Shown here: one piece after another, positions 6,621-9,315 of the stretch
Layout of the letters: the number at the start of each line of letters is the position of its first letter
How positions within the stretch are numbered: the stretch's first letter is position 1
The notes under the pieces: model-generated
Databases searched by the model: none
Told to the model about the DNA's origin: nothing
The model's input: the letters and a program-made list of their open reading frames with translations, nothing else
Translations under genes and position numbers: made by a program
NCBI GenBank assembly: GCA_903859115.1
Contig: CAIOLH010000032.1
Span: forward strand, 1 to 9,315
DNA from: an uncultured Opitutia bacterium
GTDB taxonomy: Bacteria; Verrucomicrobiota; Verrucomicrobiae; Opitutales; UBA953
Direction of reading: 5' to 3'
DNA length: 9,315 nt

Positions 6621-7715
6621 ATGTCAGAGAAATCAGCACGTCAGGCCAGCATTTCGACCGAAAACCAGACGGGTGGACTGACTATTATCAAAATAGGTGG
6701 CTCCTGGCGGATCAATCAGCCTCTTCCAAGTCTAAATTTCAAGGGCGATCGGGTTAAAATTTTAACCGATGGTTTAGGCGATTTCGACTCCGCACTCCCC
6801 GCCTGGATTCACCACAATTTCAAAAATGTTCGAGAACTCGATTTATGTGAACTACCCACCCGACTTCAATCGCTCGTCCGCCTGGCCGAAAAAAATACTC
6901 AGTGGAAATCGGAAGATGAAAAATCAAGTCTCCTCGAAAATTTTGGTGTTTGGGGAATTGAAAGTTTCAGTTCTTGGGGTCGCGCCATGGACCACATCGG
7001 CCAAACGAGTGCGGGTTTATTCCGAACACTGATTGGCCGGAGCAAAGTCAACTGGGCGGATTTTACCTTGCAGTTACAAACCTCAGGCGTAGATGCACTC
7101 CCCATCGTCGCCCTACTGGGTTTCTTAACTGGACTGATTATGGCCTATGTAGGATTAATTCAGTTACGCCAAGTGGGCGCTACCGTTTATGTCGCCAATT
7201 TAGTGGCCCTCGCGATGACGCGCGAAATGGGTGCGCTTATGACCGGCATCATTGCCTGCGGACGAACCTCGACCTCTTTTGCCTCCCAACTCGGAAGTAT
7301 GAACGTCAGTCAAGAATCTGACGCTCTTCGAGCTCTTGGAATAAATCCCGTCGAATACTTAGCGGTGCCACGCATTCTTGCGGTTACACTGATGGTTCCA
7401 CTTTTAAGTCTCTTCGCGACCTTCGTCGGCATATTTGGAGGCATGGTCGTAGCCTGCGCAGGCGACCTAAGTATCGATCAATATTTAAATCAGGCGATTA
7501 AAGCCATTACCTTCAAAAGTTTCCTCGTCGGTTTTATAAAATCATTCTTCTTTGCCTTCATTGCTGCCTGGGCAGGCTGCTATCGTGGCTATGTTGCCCA
7601 ACGTTCGGCCCTAGGCGTAGGCGATGCTGCAACCTCTGCGGCGGTTCTCGGCATTACTCTCATCATCATCGCTGACGCGATTTTCGCCGTCATCTTTAAC
7701 TTATATAATTTTTAA
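6621..7715 (+). CDS. MlaE-family lipid ABC transporter permease with N-terminal STAS (MlaB-like) domain
   Basis: 364-aa inner-membrane permease of an MCE-type lipid transporter, moving phospholipids or related lipids between inner and outer membranes. Residues ~18-95 form a STAS-like domain with a DFDSALPAWI segment (54-63), matching the D-S-x-L region of MlaB. The permease proper is ~120-364 with several hydrophobic segments (about 160-180, 190-215, 250-280, 300-320, 340-362). It carries the family signature TREMGALMTG..ACGRTSTSFASQLGSM (200-227), followed by SDALRALGINPVEYLAVPR. The STAS fusion replaces the separate MlaB subunit of E. coli and is a known arrangement in other phyla. Within the signature, the usual AELG Glu is Gln (SQLG), a variant I also associate with STAS-fused members. 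The next gene begins 3 bp later. Start: only AGG directly abutting the ATG, so no usable SD spacing; a leaderless or SD-independent start is possible. Confidence 0.93.
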   Translation: MSEKSARQASISTENQTGGLTIIKIGGSWRINQPLPSLNFKGDRVKILTDGLGDFDSALPAWIHHNFKNVRELDLCELPTRLQSLVRLAEKNTQWKSEDEKSSLLENFGVWGIESFSSWGRAMDHIGQTSAGLFRTLIGRSKVNWADFTLQLQTSGVDALPIVALLGFLTGLIMAYVGLIQLRQVGATVYVANLVALAMTREMGALMTGIIACGRTSTSFASQLGSMNVSQESDALRALGINPVEYLAVPRILAVTLMVPLLSLFATFVGIFGGMVVACAGDLSIDQYLNQAIKAITFKSFLVGFIKSFFFAFIAAWAGCYRGYVAQRSALGVGDAATSAAVLGITLIIIADAIFAVIFNLYNF

Positions 7716-7718
7716 TTA

Positions 7719-8480
7719 ATGGACGCCGCTGCCCCCATTTTAAAATGCAATAAACTTTCCGTCGGCTACGGTGATGTCAGTGTCATGAAAGATATTTCGT
7801 TCACACTCGAACGCGGCAAAATTCTCGCCATCGTCGGACCTAGCGGTTGCGGTAAAAGCACCCTGATGCGAGTACTCGGTGGACTCGATGAACCGATGTC
7901 GGGGAACTGCGAATTACTAGGCGTCGATTTAACCCAAGCCGACACGCGAGTACGTGAAGCGACGCTTCGGCAATCGGGCTTTCTCTTTCAAGGCTCTGCC
8001 CTTTTCTCTTCTCTCACGCTTCGCGAAAATATCGAAATGCCGATGCGCGAATTTTTGAAAATCTCTTCGAGTCAAATCCGACAATTAGCAGAATATAAAT
8101 TAGCGTGTGTGGGCTTGGCCGACGCGATTGATAAGCTGCCTTCAGAAATCAGCGGCGGTATGGCCAAACGTGCAGGTATCGCGCGTGCCATGGCGCTCGA
8201 TCCAGAAATTTTATTTTTAGACGAACCGAGTGCTGGCCTCGATCCACTGACCTCTGAACGTTTAGACGATTTAATTCTCAAGGTTCGCGAGTCTTTCAAT
8301 ACCACTATCGTGCTCGTTAGCCACGAGGTTCCTAGCATTTTACGTACCGCAGACTATTGCGTTTACCTCGATTCTGACACCGGAACCATGGGTGCCTACG
8401 CTCCTCCAAAAGACTTCCTTGACCCCAAGTCTCATGCTAAAGCACACTCTTTCTTCTCTCGAGTCGTCACCACTCAATAA
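7719..8480 (+). CDS. MlaF-family ABC transporter ATP-binding protein
   Basis: 253-aa cytoplasmic ATPase that powers the MlaE-type permease. All ABC motifs are intact: Walker A GPSGCGKST (40-48), Q-loop Gln91 in FLFQGSALF, signature ISGGM (144-148), Walker B ILFLDEP (164-170) and H-loop His202 in VSHEV. The SGGM form of the signature, in place of SGGQ, is characteristic of MlaF/Ttg2A-type ATPases, as is the QGSALFSSLTLRENI stretch. Length is close to the family norm (about 270). It begins 3 bp after the permease stop in an AT-rich stretch without a Shine-Dalgarno sequence and ends 2 bp before the MCE gene, so the three form one operon. Confidence 0.95.
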   Translation: MDAAAPILKCNKLSVGYGDVSVMKDISFTLERGKILAIVGPSGCGKSTLMRVLGGLDEPMSGNCELLGVDLTQADTRVREATLRQSGFLFQGSALFSSLTLRENIEMPMREFLKISSSQIRQLAEYKLACVGLADAIDKLPSEISGGMAKRAGIARAMALDPEILFLDEPSAGLDPLTSERLDDLILKVRESFNTTIVLVSHEVPSILRTADYCVYLDSDTGTMGAYAPPKDFLDPKSHAKAHSFFSRVVTTQ

Positions 8481-8482
8481 TC

Positions 8483-9315
8483 ATGCGTCGCAAGGCTAAC
8501 AAATCACTTATTGGCGCTTTTGTCGCAGGCGGAATTCTTTTATTTATCGTCGCATTTATTCTACTCGGTGCAGGTAGTCTTTCAGGTACAAAACCTACGG
8601 CCGTCAGCTACTTTCAAGATTCTGTCAGCGGACTCGATATAGGCGCACCCGTCAAATTCCGTGGCGTCACCATCGGAAAAGTTTCGCAAGTACTGCTCCG
8701 CACTGCGGCTCAAGCACCCAGCGACTACTCCGTTCCTGTGGTAATGGAGTTCACGCCCGACCTTTTAACACGTCGCGGATTGGATCAAGCTCTCTTAGAT
8801 AAAACCGGCCTTCGTGGCTCCATCGAAAAAGGCTTACGTGCAAAACTACAACAACAGTCCGTCATCACTGGCGTGCTTTATGTTGAGTTAGATTATTTTC
8901 CTGACAGCGAATACAAGCTACATGATTTGCGGGGGGACACCGCTGAAATTCCTACTCTGCCATCGAATCTCGGTGCACTCACTAAGGCTGTCTCACAAAC
9001 GCTCGATCAGTTAAGCAAGGTCGACTTCATCGCGATTACCCAAAAAGTAGACTCGATTCTCGGCCGTATTGATAAAGGCGCATCCGAAATTGAATTTCAA
9101 AAAATTAATAAGAATCTCGTTACCGCTTCCGACAATATCGTGAAGATTACCGGTGACCCCGCGATTACCCGAGCAGTGTCAGATTTTTCCGCCGCGATGA
9201 GATCAGTTGATGAACTAGTGAAACGTTTTAATACCAAAGTGGATCCCGTTGCGGATGACCTTCAAACCATGGCCGCCGCGGGACGTAAAGCCCTCGAACG
9301 TCTCAACGAAACCGC
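8483..9315 (+). CDS. MCE-domain (MlaD/PqiB-like) lipid-binding protein, 3' end outside window
   Basis: The first 277 codons of an inner-membrane-anchored periplasmic protein; the frame stays open to the last base. An N-terminal transmembrane anchor (about 10-32) is followed by an MCE domain (~39-140). The domain has SVSGLDIGAPVKFRGVTIG (47-65), the typical GL..GapV.frGV..G core, and GLRAKLQQQSVITGVLYVEL (117-136), which resembles PqiB/LetB MCE modules more than the short E. coli MlaD. After it, residues ~160-277 are predicted helical and heptad-like, as in MCE proteins whose C-terminal helices form a hydrophobic tunnel across the periplasm. It should receive or deliver lipid at the MlaE-type permease. 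Start chosen at ATG 8483, 2 bp after the ATPase stop, because the anchor follows at the expected distance; no SD is visible. Confidence 0.92.
   Translation, partial: MRRKANKSLIGAFVAGGILLFIVAFILLGAGSLSGTKPTAVSYFQDSVSGLDIGAPVKFRGVTIGKVSQVLLRTAAQAPSDYSVPVVMEFTPDLLTRRGLDQALLDKTGLRGSIEKGLRAKLQQQSVITGVLYVELDYFPDSEYKLHDLRGDTAEIPTLPSNLGALTKAVSQTLDQLSKVDFIAITQKVDSILGRIDKGASEIEFQKINKNLVTASDNIVKITGDPAITRAVSDFSAAMRSVDELVKRFNTKVDPVADDLQTMAAAGRKALERLNET

Noticed and set aside
6974..7321. 115-codon plus-strand open frame inside the mlaE-like gene
   Set aside because: It is out of frame with a clearly conserved permease, and its composition (many Arg, Pro and Cys) is typical of a shadow frame.
1..9315. Mobile elements, CRISPR arrays, tRNA or rRNA genes, toxin-antitoxin or defence genes
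   Set aside because: All sequence except 92 bp is occupied by recognisable or well-supported coding genes. No repeats with regular spacers, transposase motifs or tRNA-like segments were seen by eye.

Overview
This 9.3 kb window looks like ordinary chromosome from a diderm (Gram-negative type) bacterium. It encodes an outer-membrane beta-barrel of the LpxR type, an Mla/MCE lipid-transport cassette and exported copper-type proteins. From memory, the ValS residues around the editing and KMSKS regions and the STAS-fused MlaE resemble Verrucomicrobiota, possibly Opitutae. That placement is an inference from general familiarity, not from a search. No mobile element, CRISPR array, rRNA or tRNA gene was seen. 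Coding density is very high: the only clear intergenic stretch is the 92 bp between two divergent genes (6529-6620).

Layout. (1) Positions 1-2941, plus strand: the 3' three-quarters of valS, which carries an in-frame TAA at 73-75. Four bases later comes a nucleotidyltransferase of unknown specificity. (2) Positions 6528 down to 2938, minus strand: a tight four-gene array of an LpxR/DUF2219-like outer-membrane protein, a short Ppx/GppA phosphatase, a SCO1/SenC-type thioredoxin-fold protein with an extra N-terminal domain, and an exported protein with two HxHP motifs. The gaps are +2, then two ATGA start/stop overlaps, so translational coupling is likely. The last gene converges on the nucleotidyltransferase and the two stop codons share the 4-bp palindrome TTAA. 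(3) Positions 6621-9315, plus strand: an mlaE-like permease fused to an N-terminal STAS (MlaB-like) domain, an mlaF-like ATPase, and an MCE (MlaD/PqiB-like) substrate-binding protein that runs off the window.

How the genes may work together. The divergent pair at 6529-6620 places a putative lipid A deacylase back to back with a phospholipid/lipid transporter, so this is an outer-membrane maintenance neighbourhood. The minus-strand array also joins a polyphosphate/(p)ppGpp-type phosphatase to two proteins with copper-protein features. That is the least expected combination here and the best candidate for an undescribed functional link. None of the eight start codons inside the window has a normally spaced Shine-Dalgarno sequence, which suggests a host that relies little on SD pairing.
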